The position numbers and the translations under genes were made by a program. The notes under the pieces are model-generated. The model searched no databases. It saw only the letters and a list, made by a program, of their open reading frames with translations, and was not told the origin of the DNA. This document shows positions 7,734-14,208 of a stretch of DNA of 15,202 nt, piece by piece; position 1 is the first letter of the stretch; each line of letters starts with the position of its first letter. Origin of the DNA: Lachnospiraceae bacterium (GTDB lineage: Bacteria > Bacillota > Clostridia > Lachnospirales > Lachnospiraceae). The stretch lies in contig VSNE01000027.1 of the NCBI GenBank assembly GCA_009774155.1, positions 1 through 15,202 on the forward strand. The letters run 5' to 3'.

Positions 7734-8079
7734 CCTCTTCCACCTCCACATAGTCCAAAATCCAATCGTAATACTCATATTCATATTTCTTTTCTTCCCT
7801 TTTGCAGACAATCACCTGCCTCACCTTCTCAATCAGGCTTTCATCGTATGAATCCCTCCAAATCAGGGATATCACTACAGCGAGCACGCCGGAAGCCGCC
7901 ATAATGGAAACAAACATATACTGCTCATCCGCCCGTACCACAAAAATAACCGCAACAATACATAAGGCAAATGCCGCTGCCGCTATTTCAAGCTCCTTTT
8001 TTCCAAACCCGCTGATATAGTCGTCCCTGTCCAGTGCGTTTGTGGGAATATATAATCTTTCTTCTCTTTTTTCTTCCAT
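7708..8079 (-). CDS. PrgI-family (VirB3-like) inner mating-channel protein
   Basis: This 123-residue protein starts at the ATG at 8079. A GAGG motif, fused to the stop of the upstream gene (TGAGG), lies 9 bases before it; a TTG six codons earlier overlaps that site and is less likely. The start YIPTNALDRDDYISGFGKKEL is typical of PrgI-family proteins: a short cytoplasmic N-terminus followed by two transmembrane helices, here at about 31-49 and 55-73, and a charged cytoplasmic tail rich in Lys, Glu and Tyr. PrgI-like proteins occupy the VirB3 position in Gram-positive type IV secretion systems, next to VirB4. The gene order here (small membrane protein, PrgI, VirB4) supports that. Its end overlaps the next gene by 26 bases. 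Confidence 0.88.
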   Translation of the reverse strand: MEEKREERLYIPTNALDRDDYISGFGKKELEIAAAAFALCIVAVIFVVRADEQYMFVSIMAASGVLAVVISLIWRDSYDESLIEKVRQVIVCKREEKKYEYEYYDWILDYVEVEEDVPKDRRK

Positions 8080-8090
8080 GTGCGGCAACC

Positions 8091-8309
8091 TCAAAAATAA
8101 AATCTTTTCGCGAACAAAATAAAGCTGTTAATGCACACTCCCACGATCCCTGCAAAAAGTATTTTCTTTGATTTCGTGAAAGCGCTCTGGAAATCTCCTT
8201 CAAAGTAAGCGGAAAGCAAAGTGATTCCGCACCGGAGGGTGACTCCGCCGGAGATCAAAAGGCCGAACCACCCCGCATATTTTTCTAATAATGCAACTGA
8301 CTGATACAT
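8091..8309 (-). CDS. Small two-helix membrane protein (pilin-like candidate)
   Basis: This 72-residue protein has GGAGGG five bases before its ATG, and 9 bp separate it from the upstream virB6-like gene. It has two hydrophobic helices, about 13-34 and 49-66, separated by a short polar loop with charged residues (EGDFQSAFTKSKK), and ends in KRFYF. The layout resembles VirB2/TrbC-type pilins and small Maff2-like mobile-element proteins, but I see no cleavable signal peptide and cannot assign it to either. Placed between VirB6-like and PrgI-like proteins, it is very likely a membrane component of the channel. Without the strong ribosome binding site and the close packing it could be dismissed as too short; with them I consider it real. 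Confidence 0.75.
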   Translation of the reverse strand: MYQSVALLEKYAGWFGLLISGGVTLRCGITLLSAYFEGDFQSAFTKSKKILFAGIVGVCINSFILFAKRFYF

Positions 8310-8318
8310 AGGCCCTCC

Positions 8319-9167
8319 TTAAATCCGGATTAGCAATAAGCTCGCCGTTCTTCCTGCCTCGCCTATGACGCGCCCCAGGCCGGAAGAATAGGTAAACTTC
8401 TTCAGCCAGTCAGGGGACTTGATTGCCAGGACAATCCAGCCGACTGCTAATACAAAGTATCTCATACTGTCAATCGCCAGCCCTGCAATGGAAGAGGCCG
8501 CCATATTGAAACACGCAGCCTGTACTGCATAGCTGCAAAAAGTGATGACATAGGAAAGAAGAAAGGAATTCCATTTTTCCTGTTCTGAGGTCAGAAGATC
8601 CACTGCAAAAATCGGAAGCAACACCCTTTGCAATGTCACTTCAGCCGCTTTGATTGCCGTAATCACAGCAAATATAACAAGCAGAATAATCAGAAAAATG
8701 ATAAATAATGCAAACGCACATAATAATCCTGACCCTGCGCCGCTGCTGGCGCTGAACGCAAGACTGATACAGGAACGCAGTGAATGTCCGATGGACACTC
8801 CTGCTTCTTCAGCCCGTACATCTCCAGATAACGCCAGTGAAAAATTCTTAAGCTCTGTCCAAAGCCAGCCGTTGGAACCAATGACTGCTACTACCAGGGA
8901 TACCCGGTACAACAGCTCTACCGGGTTCTGATCGGAATCGCCTTTCGTCTGCATAATATAAACATCGAAAACTCTTTTCACCGCGGCCACCCCAAGCAAT
9001 GCCAGGGCAAGAGCTGAGGTCAGATTACATAATCCTGTGATAAAGCTTGTCTGGTTTGCATTTAAAGCGGCCACAAACATGTTGTCGATCAGGCCCCCTA
9101 TTAGATCCAAAAGCCCATTTACAAACTCGCTTATGGCATCCGCCAATAAATCTAATAACCAACTCAT
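8319..9167 (-). CDS. VirB6/TrbL-like polytopic mating-channel protein
   Basis: This 282-residue protein has several transmembrane segments, about 45-63, 88-104, 148-172, 203-222 and 236-249, after an amphipathic start (LLDLLADAISEFVNGLLDLI). The segment around 150-175 is very hydrophobic (FALFIIFLIILLVIFAVITA), and a conserved-looking C-terminal part (IKSPDWLKKFTYSSGLGR) matches VirB6/TrbL-like proteins of clostridial conjugative elements. VirB6-family proteins line the inner-membrane part of the DNA channel. ATG at 9167 is preceded by a modest AGG site and lies 8 bp after the upstream stop, so coupling to the pilin-like gene is likely. There is no fused peptidoglycan hydrolase domain, unlike some Gram-positive relatives. 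Confidence 0.88.
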   Translation of the reverse strand: MSWLLDLLADAISEFVNGLLDLIGGLIDNMFVAALNANQTSFITGLCNLTSALALALLGVAAVKRVFDVYIMQTKGDSDQNPVELLYRVSLVVAVIGSNGWLWTELKNFSLALSGDVRAEEAGVSIGHSLRSCISLAFSASSGAGSGLLCAFALFIIFLIILLVIFAVITAIKAAEVTLQRVLLPIFAVDLLTSEQEKWNSFLLSYVITFCSYAVQAACFNMAASSIAGLAIDSMRYFVLAVGWIVLAIKSPDWLKKFTYSSGLGRVIGEAGRTASLLLIRI

Positions 9168-9175
9168 ACGAAAAC

Positions 9176-9451
9176 CTATTGATAAAAACTGAATACAAAG
9201 TTTACGCTGCCGACTATGGTAATGATGAGCACGCCCGTAAAAAGAATGCTTTTCATTTTCTTCCTTATCATCCTTTGCTCATCCTCTGAAGCCTGCATAT
9301 AACAGATTCCGTTGTAAGCTTCCACAAGCGCCACTATGCCTGCAACCAAGCCAATCAGCCAGGGCGTCATAGCAGCTACAAGTTTTTCTGTGCCGGTAAT
9401 AATCTGCGGCTTTGTAAGCAGTATCCCGGCTGTTAATAAATGGTTACTCAT
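9176..9451 (-). CDS. Small two-helix membrane protein, VirB2/TrbC pilin-like
   Basis: This 91-residue protein has a strong AGGAGG site 7 bases before ATG. The first helix (about 29-50, WLIGLVAGIVALVEAYNGICY) and second helix (about 69-89) flank a charged cytoplasmic-type loop (ASEDEQRMIRKKMK). The N-terminal 28 residues are mildly amphipathic. Helix-loop-helix proteins of this size directly after the coupling protein gene are usual in Gram-positive transfer operons and are thought to take the place of the VirB2 pilin. That assignment rests on size, topology and position; no catalytic or diagnostic residue exists to prove it. It sits 18 bp downstream of virD4 and 8 bp upstream of the virB6-like gene. 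Confidence 0.83.
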   Translation of the reverse strand: MSNHLLTAGILLTKPQIITGTEKLVAAMTPWLIGLVAGIVALVEAYNGICYMQASEDEQRMIRKKMKSILFTGVLIITIVGSVNFVFSFYQ

Positions 9452-9469
9452 TGTTTCTCCTCCTGATAA

Positions 9470-11326
9470 TTAAAAGAATTGCGTTGTTTCTATGGGTGCA
9501 TCATCCTCTGCAGCCATTGCCTTATATTCATTCCAGATCCCCCATAGCTTCAGTTCCGGCGCCTTTCTTCTTATGCGTCCATTCAGTTTCTCCATCATTA
9601 CTTTTTCATTCTGTTTTTTACTTCCTAATCCCATCTGCTTATCTGCTCTGTATCTGGAAAGATCCGGTGCATACATCATCGCAGGATCTTCACCGGCAAT
9701 TTTTACAAGTATATAGGGTCTGGAAATTTTTCCTACCTCCCCCGGAGTAAGCAGGGCGCGGGATGCCATATTTGAACTGCTTCCCATATTTCCACCCGAT
9801 TTTTGGGTATTCATATTGGTACTGCTTGATTGGGTCTGAACCGTATAGGTGCTCAGCATTTCACTGACTTCTTTATTTGTTTTAGGGGACGGGCTTTTTA
9901 TATAGACCGTCGTCTGGCAGTTCCCTTTAATAGTTTCAAAACTGTCTTTATACTTGCTCTGAAGCTGCTGATAATCCTGAAGGACAATTACAAACCGGAT
10001 GCCTCGGCCAGCTCCGACACTCATAAAGGAATCAAAGGAAGGGATCGCCGGATACTGGCCAAATTCATCTGCAAATATCCTCCAGTCAATCGGCACCCTG
10101 TTTCCTCTCTTTATGGCCATCCTGGTAAGGCTCATATATAACTGCGCGACATAAAGCGAGCCAAGAGAATAAAGGGTTGTTTTTTCATCCGGCACTATCA
10201 GGTAAATGATTGTTTTTTTACAGGCGATATTCTCAAAAGATATATCTGTTTTAGAAGTCATTTCCGATATTTTAGGATCGGTGAAATGCCTTAACGTTCC
10301 AAGCGCCGAGGAGAAAAAGCTTCCTCTTGTTTTTGGATGCGCCACATTTGCCATCTGAAACGCGCCCTTTGCGGGATGTGAATCCGGGAGCGTATTAAGA
10401 AGCTTTGAAAAATACATTTCTCCTATATCATCCATCTCAACCATGAATGCAAGAAAGTAATATACATTTGTAAGATTCTGGTACTCGGCAGGCGCCATAG
10501 TTGCAATGATTAAAACCGTCGCTGCAATCGTGGCGCATTCCCCGTTATGCCAGATAGCCTCCCCTTTTCGTTCGCCAACCAGCAGCGCTACCAAATCCCA
10601 TGTATCTGCTATCGCATTGGAGATATCCTTTCTTTCCATATCGTCCAGGATCAACTGAAGAAAGTTATAATGATCTCCACAGTCCGGATCTCTTAAATCA
10701 ATCATCATAATCTGGTATCCATGGCTGGCTGCGAAATCTGAAGTAAACGAATAAGCTTCCCCTTTGGGGTCAAAAATCAATGCATTTTCTCCCGACAGTA
10801 TCTGTAACCAGATGCTTTCTAAAAGAACCATTCTCCCTTTTCCGGATCTTGTTACTCCAAGTATCAATACATGCTCATCATCACTGAGCGTAAAAATTCT
10901 TTCCTTCCATAATCTTTTTTCCATCCCAATCACCACCCCGGATACGTTTGGCCGGTTATGCCCTGTATATTCAAAAACTGTTATTTCCCTAAGTTTCCCA
11001 ACCTCCTTTAATTTTAAAAATCTTGCTGTTCCATACTGCCCGTTTCCAACTGCAGCCGGGATGGAAATTTTATCTGTTATTTTCTGCATTTTCCCGCTTT
11101 TCTCATTTCCAGCCGGGTTCAGGGCCAAAAATAACAAATACAGCAGATACAAACAGATCACTGCTGCAAGCACACGCACTATTTCCATATCCTTTAGCGC
11201 TTTGTATGCATTGATTGGATAAAAATCCAGATTCCAGCTCAGATTCATCTGCATTACATTTTCAAGTACCTGAAAAACAACATAGGCCAGATACGGAGAA
11301 ATCATTACTGCCAAAAACCTGGCCAT
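9470..11326 (-). CDS. virD4: VirD4/TraG-type coupling protein (DNA-pumping ATPase)
   Basis: This 618-residue protein links the relaxase-DNA complex to the secretion channel and pumps the strand through. Two N-terminal membrane segments (about 8-25 and 50-70) anchor it. The P-loop is the coupling-protein form GVTRSGKG at 157-164, followed by LIFDPKGEAY (about 183-192), which is characteristic of the family. Walker B is WRIFADEFGQYPAIPSFDSF with D420/E421, and FVIVLQDYQQLQSKY (about 445-459) follows. A Ser/Asn/Gly-rich low-complexity stretch lies at about 499-519. As first gene of the operon it should be the most strongly expressed from the divergent region. Its ATG at 11326 comes directly after an in-frame TGA that ends a six-codon minicistron, so its translation probably relies on reinitiation. 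Confidence 0.95.
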   Translation of the reverse strand: MARFLAVMISPYLAYVVFQVLENVMQMNLSWNLDFYPINAYKALKDMEIVRVLAAVICLYLLYLLFLALNPAGNEKSGKMQKITDKISIPAAVGNGQYGTARFLKLKEVGKLREITVFEYTGHNRPNVSGVVIGMEKRLWKERIFTLSDDEHVLILGVTRSGKGRMVLLESIWLQILSGENALIFDPKGEAYSFTSDFAASHGYQIMMIDLRDPDCGDHYNFLQLILDDMERKDISNAIADTWDLVALLVGERKGEAIWHNGECATIAATVLIIATMAPAEYQNLTNVYYFLAFMVEMDDIGEMYFSKLLNTLPDSHPAKGAFQMANVAHPKTRGSFFSSALGTLRHFTDPKISEMTSKTDISFENIACKKTIIYLIVPDEKTTLYSLGSLYVAQLYMSLTRMAIKRGNRVPIDWRIFADEFGQYPAIPSFDSFMSVGAGRGIRFVIVLQDYQQLQSKYKDSFETIKGNCQTTVYIKSPSPKTNKEVSEMLSTYTVQTQSSSTNMNTQKSGGNMGSSSNMASRALLTPGEVGKISRPYILVKIAGEDPAMMYAPDLSRYRADKQMGLGSKKQNEKVMMEKLNGRIRRKAPELKLWGIWNEYKAMAAEDDAPIETTQFF

Positions 11327-11347
11327 TCATTTTTTCATATCTCTCAT
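11327..11347 (-). other. Six-codon in-frame minicistron (MRDMKK) abutting virD4
   Basis: On the minus strand AGGAGGAGGAG (11348-11358) is followed by ATG AGA GAT ATG AAA AAA TGA and then immediately the virD4 ATG. The best-spaced start after the ribosome binding site is the second ATG (11338, 9 bases), which would give MKK and stop. virD4's own ATG is 21 bases from the site, too far for efficient direct initiation. Either ribosomes terminate and restart, or the TGA is a nonsense mutation in a once longer virD4 start. Confidence 0.5.
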
Positions 11348-11366
11348 CTCCTCCTCCTAAAAAACA

Positions 11367-11388
11367 ATACAAAATAACTATTTTGTAT
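11367..11388. repeat. Perfect 22-bp dyad, candidate operator or recombinase site
   Basis: The arms ATACAAAATA and TATTTTGTAT are exact inverted copies separated by AC. The dyad lies 9 bases upstream of the virD4 ribosome binding site and about 70 bases before the recombinase start. Its position suits an operator for a regulator controlling one or both operons. Binding by the adjacent tyrosine recombinase is a second possibility, although a 2-base spacer is shorter than the usual 6-8-base crossover region. There is no T-run typical of a terminator on the leftward strand. Confidence 0.55.
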
Positions 11389-11457
11389 CCTTTTTCTTTT
11401 TAAGAGATGCTATATACGCAGCAAATACAAAAGAAAAAATAAAAGGAGCGAAATAGT

Positions 11458-12099
11458 ATGAAAACATCTTATCTAAATCAATGGGAAACTTCAGAGCTGT
11501 TTGAAGAGATCTATGTTGAACAGTCACTTCACCAAATGCGTAATATAGCAATCTTTGAAATAGCCAAATACTGCGCCCTCCGGGTAAGTGAAATTACAAA
11601 TATGCAGTTAAGTGATTACGATCCTTACAAAAAAACAATCTTCTGTAACCGGCTGAAAGGCAGCAATAAAAATATGCTAAAGATTGTAGATCCGTCTGTA
11701 TATGGAGCCTTAGATCATTATCTGGAAATCCGTTTAAAGGTAAAAAATGATTCAAAATATATGTTTCTTTCCCAAAAGGGCACACAAATATCCAGGCAGC
11801 GCCTGGATCAACTGATGAAGCACTACTGTTCCGGGACGCATATTCCGGCAGAAAAACAGCATTTTCATGTCCTGAAGCATACCAGAGCTGTAGAACTGGC
11901 AGAATACGGCTTTGATGTAGATGACATCCAATACTGGCTTGGCCATAAAAGCGTCCAAAACACATTCATATATCTTCAGTACACAACCATGATAAGGAAA
12001 AAATTGTTTATTCAATTACAAAAATTAGAAGGAGGTAAAACCAAAAAATGGAAGACTATGCAGAAACCATCGGAGCTTTTAATGAAGGCAATATTGTAG
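11458..12099 (+). CDS. Compact tyrosine recombinase (FimB/XerC-like catalytic domain only)
   Basis: This 213-residue protein starts at ATG 9 bases after AAGGAG. Motifs in order are Arg42 in YCALRVSEI, Lys67 in RLKGSNK, the box II segment HVLKHTRA (His137 to Ala144), His163 in YWLGHKS, and the Tyr nucleophile Tyr172, nine residues after His163 as in XerD. The usual HxxR of box II reads HxxK, so the second catalytic Arg is replaced by Lys140; Arg143 is nearby. The N-terminal core-binding domain of integrases is absent, giving the size of FimB/FimE invertases. It could act as an invertase, resolvase or small integrase, and its site is unknown. The last about 20 residues are encoded across the ribosome binding site and start of the next ORF, so the C-terminal tail may not be conserved. 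Confidence 0.88.
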   Translation: MKTSYLNQWETSELFEEIYVEQSLHQMRNIAIFEIAKYCALRVSEITNMQLSDYDPYKKTIFCNRLKGSNKNMLKIVDPSVYGALDHYLEIRLKVKNDSKYMFLSQKGTQISRQRLDQLMKHYCSGTHIPAEKQHFHVLKHTRAVELAEYGFDVDDIQYWLGHKSVQNTFIYLQYTTMIRKKLFIQLQKLEGGKTKKWKTMQKPSELLMKAIL

Positions 12100-12155
12100 A
12101 ACCTGAAGATTTGCTAACAGAGGAGGAAATTGAAAATGGAGAAGAAAACGTATAA
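12048..12155 (+). CDS. Small acidic ORF, 35 codons, overlapping its neighbours
   Basis: An ATG at 12048 follows GGAGGT (12031-12036) by 11 bases and opens 35 codons. The product starts MEDYAETIGAF and contains VEPEDLLTEEEIENG; about 13 of 35 residues are Asp or Glu and none are Lys or Arg. It overlaps the recombinase 3' end by 52 bases and the ardC 5' end by 20, in different frames, and it contains the ardC ribosome binding site. A function cannot be read from it. It may be a genuine small acidic protein, for example a DNA mimic or partner of its neighbours, or a coupling device that delivers ribosomes to ardC. Confidence 0.5.
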   Translation: MEDYAETIGAFNEGNIVEPEDLLTEEEIENGEENV

Positions 12156-13365
12156 TTTTACAGGTAAGCTCCAGCAGAACCGGCAGGAGCTGGTCAATAA
12201 AATCATTGATAATATGGAGAAAGGATTTGTTCTCCTTCCCCCTGAATGGACCAAAACACGACCGTATAACCCTGTCAGCAACATTCATTATAAAGCCGGA
12301 AATGTTCTTCGTTTAATGGCCGCTTCTATGTATTCTGAATTTACAGATCCCCGCTGGTGCACCTATAAGCAGGCAGAAAAAATGGGATGGAATGTAAAAA
12401 AAGGAGCCAAAGGAGTCCTCCTGGAAAAATGGATTTTCACAGAAGAAAAAATAGTGGAAGACGAAAAAACCGGTGAAAAGAAAAAAGAAATTGTCCGCCT
12501 GGAAAAGCCAAAATGTAATTTTTTCTATGTATTTAATGCAGAACAAATCCATGGGATTCCAGAGTTAAATATTTCAGAAAAGAAATGGGAACAGGATGAA
12601 TATCTGGATATCGCAGATAAGATGATCCTGGCAAGCGAATGTCCCATCATTGAAGAGGGCAATGAGGCTTTTTACAGAATCAGTGAAGACAAGATTTTCC
12701 TTCCGCCCCGCGGCTGTTTTATTAATACGGAAAGCTTCCTGGCAACCATGCTTCATGAAATGGCGCACAGTACCGGAGCTGCTCATCGCCTCGGCCGGAG
12801 CATGGCCAACCCCTTCGGTTCTGAAAATTACGCAAGAGAGGAGCTCCGGGCAGAGATTGCATCCGCCTTCATCCAGTCCGACATCGGGCTTCCTCCCACT
12901 GCAGAAAGATTCCAAAATAACTCCAATTACTTGTTGTCCTGGATTAAAGTATTACAGGATGACCCAAATGAACTCTTCCGGGCATGCAAAGATGCAGAAA
13001 AAGCTACAGAATATATTATTGAAAAGTATACACATCTTCCTGTGCATTCTCCAGCTAAGTCTATACCTGATTACTATTCTCAAAAAAATGACAGCCCTTT
13101 AAGAGAAGCAGACACTAATGCTGCTCCGGAAAAATCTTTATCTTCTGAAACCAGGAGAATTGCTCTGGAACTCCGGAAGCTTGGATGTACGCCAAACAAA
13201 GGATTGATTAAAAATATTAATGAATTACAGGCTCAGACCGGTCAAGCATATACAGCAGAAAAATTAGAAAAGCTGAACCCCTCCAGCTTTAGCGATTTCG
13301 GAAATAAGAAGCTGGCCATTTGCATACATAATCAAATTCAGGCATTGATACCATTGCCCGGATAA
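12136..13365 (+). CDS. ardC: ArdC-type antirestriction protein with zincin-like metallopeptidase domain
   Basis: This 409-residue protein starts at the ATG at 12136, 9 bases after AGGAGG; a TTG two codons earlier is too close to the site. Residues about 10-145 are the ArdC N-terminal single-strand-DNA-binding domain (PYNPVSNIHYKAGNVLRL, WCTYKQAEKMGWNVKKGAKG). Residues about 155-300 are the zincin domain with HEMAHSTGAAHR (H207, E208, H211) and the downstream NYAREELRAEIAS helix supplying the third zinc ligand, probably E240. Such proteins shield incoming plasmid DNA from host restriction and are often early-expressed. Residues about 300-409 are an extra C-terminal extension after a polar linker, with an LRKLGCTPNKGLIKNINELQ segment that I do not recognise. 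Its setting beside a transfer operon fits the antirestriction role. Confidence 0.88.
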   Translation: MEKKTYNFTGKLQQNRQELVNKIIDNMEKGFVLLPPEWTKTRPYNPVSNIHYKAGNVLRLMAASMYSEFTDPRWCTYKQAEKMGWNVKKGAKGVLLEKWIFTEEKIVEDEKTGEKKKEIVRLEKPKCNFFYVFNAEQIHGIPELNISEKKWEQDEYLDIADKMILASECPIIEEGNEAFYRISEDKIFLPPRGCFINTESFLATMLHEMAHSTGAAHRLGRSMANPFGSENYAREELRAEIASAFIQSDIGLPPTAERFQNNSNYLLSWIKVLQDDPNELFRACKDAEKATEYIIEKYTHLPVHSPAKSIPDYYSQKNDSPLREADTNAAPEKSLSSETRRIALELRKLGCTPNKGLIKNINELQAQTGQAYTAEKLEKLNPSSFSDFGNKKLAICIHNQIQALIPLPG

Positions 13366-13484
13366 AAAATATACGTAAATTTTTAATATTCTTTTACCCG
13401 GAACTGAAAATATAGCAAAATCAGGAAGAAAAAATAAAGGAAGAGCATAACAGATATTCTTTTGTTACTATGTAATACATTAGC

Positions 13485-13513
13485 TTGCTTTAAGCATACA
13501 ATAGTGTTATAAT
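13485..13513 (+). promoter_or_regulatory. Sigma-A-type promoter of the relB-yoeB module
   Basis: TTGCTT (13485-13490) and TATAAT (13508-13513) are separated by exactly 17 bases, and a TG one base before the -10 box makes it an extended -10. The relB start is 33 bases further on with AAGGAG as ribosome binding site. The -35 box lies in a small dyad (TGCTT and AAGCA around one T, 13486-13496), which could be part of the site for RelB autorepression. The preceding 120 bases (13366-13484) are AT-rich and I see nothing else in them. Confidence 0.75.
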
Positions 13514-13546
13514 AGTTGCAAATAGAATACGAAAGGAGATATATCC

Positions 13547-13816
13547 ATGGCACTGGCAACCTTAACCGCAAGGGTAGACGAAAAAGACAAGGCCAACTTT
13601 GACGCCTTTTGTTCCAATGTTGGCCTAAATACCTCTACCGCAATCAATCTATTTGTGAAAGCAGTTTTACGCGAGAACCGTATTCCGTTTGAGATCACAC
13701 AAACTCCCGATCCGTTTTTCTCCGAAACCAACATGGCTTATGTGAAAAAATCCATACAGGAATTAAAATCCGGGAAAGGTACCGTCCACGAACTGATCGA
13801 GGTGGATGATGAGTGA
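13547..13816 (+). CDS. relB: RelB/DinJ-family antitoxin
   Basis: This 89-residue protein has a ribbon-helix-helix start: a beta strand (ATLTARVDE), helix A (about 10-24) and helix B (about 27-44, NTSTAINLFVKAVLRENR), followed by IPFEI, the typical DinJ/RelB junction. The C-terminal half (TNMAYVKKSIQELKSG, then VHELIEVDDE) is the flexible part that would wrap and neutralise the toxin. The N-terminal dimer binds the promoter and represses it together with the toxin. It starts at ATG 13547 after AAGGAG and ends inside the toxin gene (8-base overlap), the classic antitoxin-first arrangement. Antitoxins of this size and style are common in Clostridia and mobile elements. Confidence 0.92.
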   Translation: MALATLTARVDEKDKANFDAFCSNVGLNTSTAINLFVKAVLRENRIPFEITQTPDPFFSETNMAYVKKSIQELKSGKGTVHELIEVDDE

Positions 13817-14078
13817 AAAAATATGGTCAGACGATGCCTGGGAAGATTACCTCTACTGGCAGATGCAGGATAAAAAAACGCTAAAACGCATCAACCAAAT
13901 CATAAAAGATATTGAGCGCAATGGCTGCCAGGAGGGCATCGGAAAGCCTGAACCTCTAACGGGTGATCTGCAGGGAGAATACAGTCGCCGAATTAATGAA
14001 AAAGACCGTCTCGTATATCATATGAAAAATGGCCGAATTTACATTGTACATTGCAGAGGACACTATGGAAATAAGTAA
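13809..14078 (+). CDS. yoeB: YoeB/Txe-family mRNA interferase toxin
   Basis: This 89-residue protein closely parallels Escherichia coli YoeB in order of motifs: IWSDDAWEDYLYWQ at the start, GKPEPL with Glu48 (YoeB E46), SRRINEKDRLVY with Arg67 (YoeB R65) and CRGHY with His85/Tyr86 (YoeB H83/Y84). All key catalytic residues are present, so an active ribosome-dependent mRNA endonuclease is expected. Two ATGs in a row are possible; the second (13809) lies 6 bases after GAGG and gives the family-typical MSEKIWSD start, so I chose it. A short GNK tail extends past the usual C-terminal Tyr. Co-transcribed and translationally coupled with relB, followed by a terminator. Confidence 0.94.
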   Translation: MSEKIWSDDAWEDYLYWQMQDKKTLKRINQIIKDIERNGCQEGIGKPEPLTGDLQGEYSRRINEKDRLVYHMKNGRIYIVHCRGHYGNK

Positions 14079-14086
14079 TCCCAATC

Positions 14087-14113
14087 TCCCCGTCTGATAT
14101 GGACGGGGATTTT
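14087..14113 (+). terminator. Rho-independent terminator after yoeB
   Basis: TCCCCGTC (14087-14094) and GACGGGGA (14102-14109) form an 8-bp GC-rich stem with a 7-base loop, followed by TTTT. It lies 9 bases after the yoeB stop, so it should end the relB-yoeB transcript and insulate the next module. Confidence 0.8.
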
Positions 14114-14159
14114 CCATGTTCTCCCGCTATTCATAAATTAAATACTGCTCATATCATCA

Positions 14160-14188
14160 TTTACAATATAATTACAATGTTATATAAT
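14160..14188 (+). promoter_or_regulatory. Sigma-A-type promoter of the antitoxin-fic module
   Basis: TTTACA (14160-14165) and TATAAT (14183-14188) are spaced 17 bases apart, five and six matches to consensus respectively. GGAGGG follows at 14195-14200 and the antitoxin ATG at 14209, giving a short leader. Direct repeats overlapping the -35 box are listed separately. Confidence 0.8.
14161..14178. repeat. TTACAAT direct repeats, candidate antitoxin operator
   Basis: TTACAAT occurs at 14161-14167 and 14172-14178, offset by 11 bases, about one helical turn, so two protein units could bind the same face. They cover the -35 box and spacer. An overlapping inverted pair ATATAA (14166-14171) and TTATAT (14180-14185) also exists. 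In AT-rich DNA such matches arise by chance, but the position is what a ribbon-helix-helix autorepressor would use. Confidence 0.45.
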
Positions 14189-14208
14189 AAAAAAGGAGGG
14201 ATGAATAA

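Larger units (their letters stand above)
11327..11457. promoter_or_regulatory. Divergent intergenic control region
   Basis: These 131 AT-rich bases separate the leftward transfer operon from the rightward recombinase/ardC operon and must carry promoters for both. For the rightward side, TGCTATATA (11408-11416) could be an extended -10 and AAGGAG (11443-11448) is the ribosome binding site of the recombinase; I see no convincing -35. I could not pick a leftward promoter with confidence. A perfect dyad (11367-11388) sits between the two sides. A near copy of one dyad arm, ATACAAAAGA, occurs at 11425-11434. Confidence 0.6.

Noticed and set aside
11408..11416. Rightward promoter for the recombinase gene
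   Set aside because: TGCTATATA could be an extended -10 but matches the hexamer in only four positions and has no -35 at a suitable distance; mentioned only as part of the control region.
13366..13400. Possible terminator after ardC
   Set aside because: AT-only stretches (AAAAAT and ATTTTT around ATACGTAA) could pair weakly, but the stem is short with no GC pairs, so I do not call it.
13383..13734. Minus-strand ORFs over the relB region
   Set aside because: They cross the relB promoter and coding sequence, lack ribosome sites and translate into low-complexity hydrophobic or unlikely sequence.
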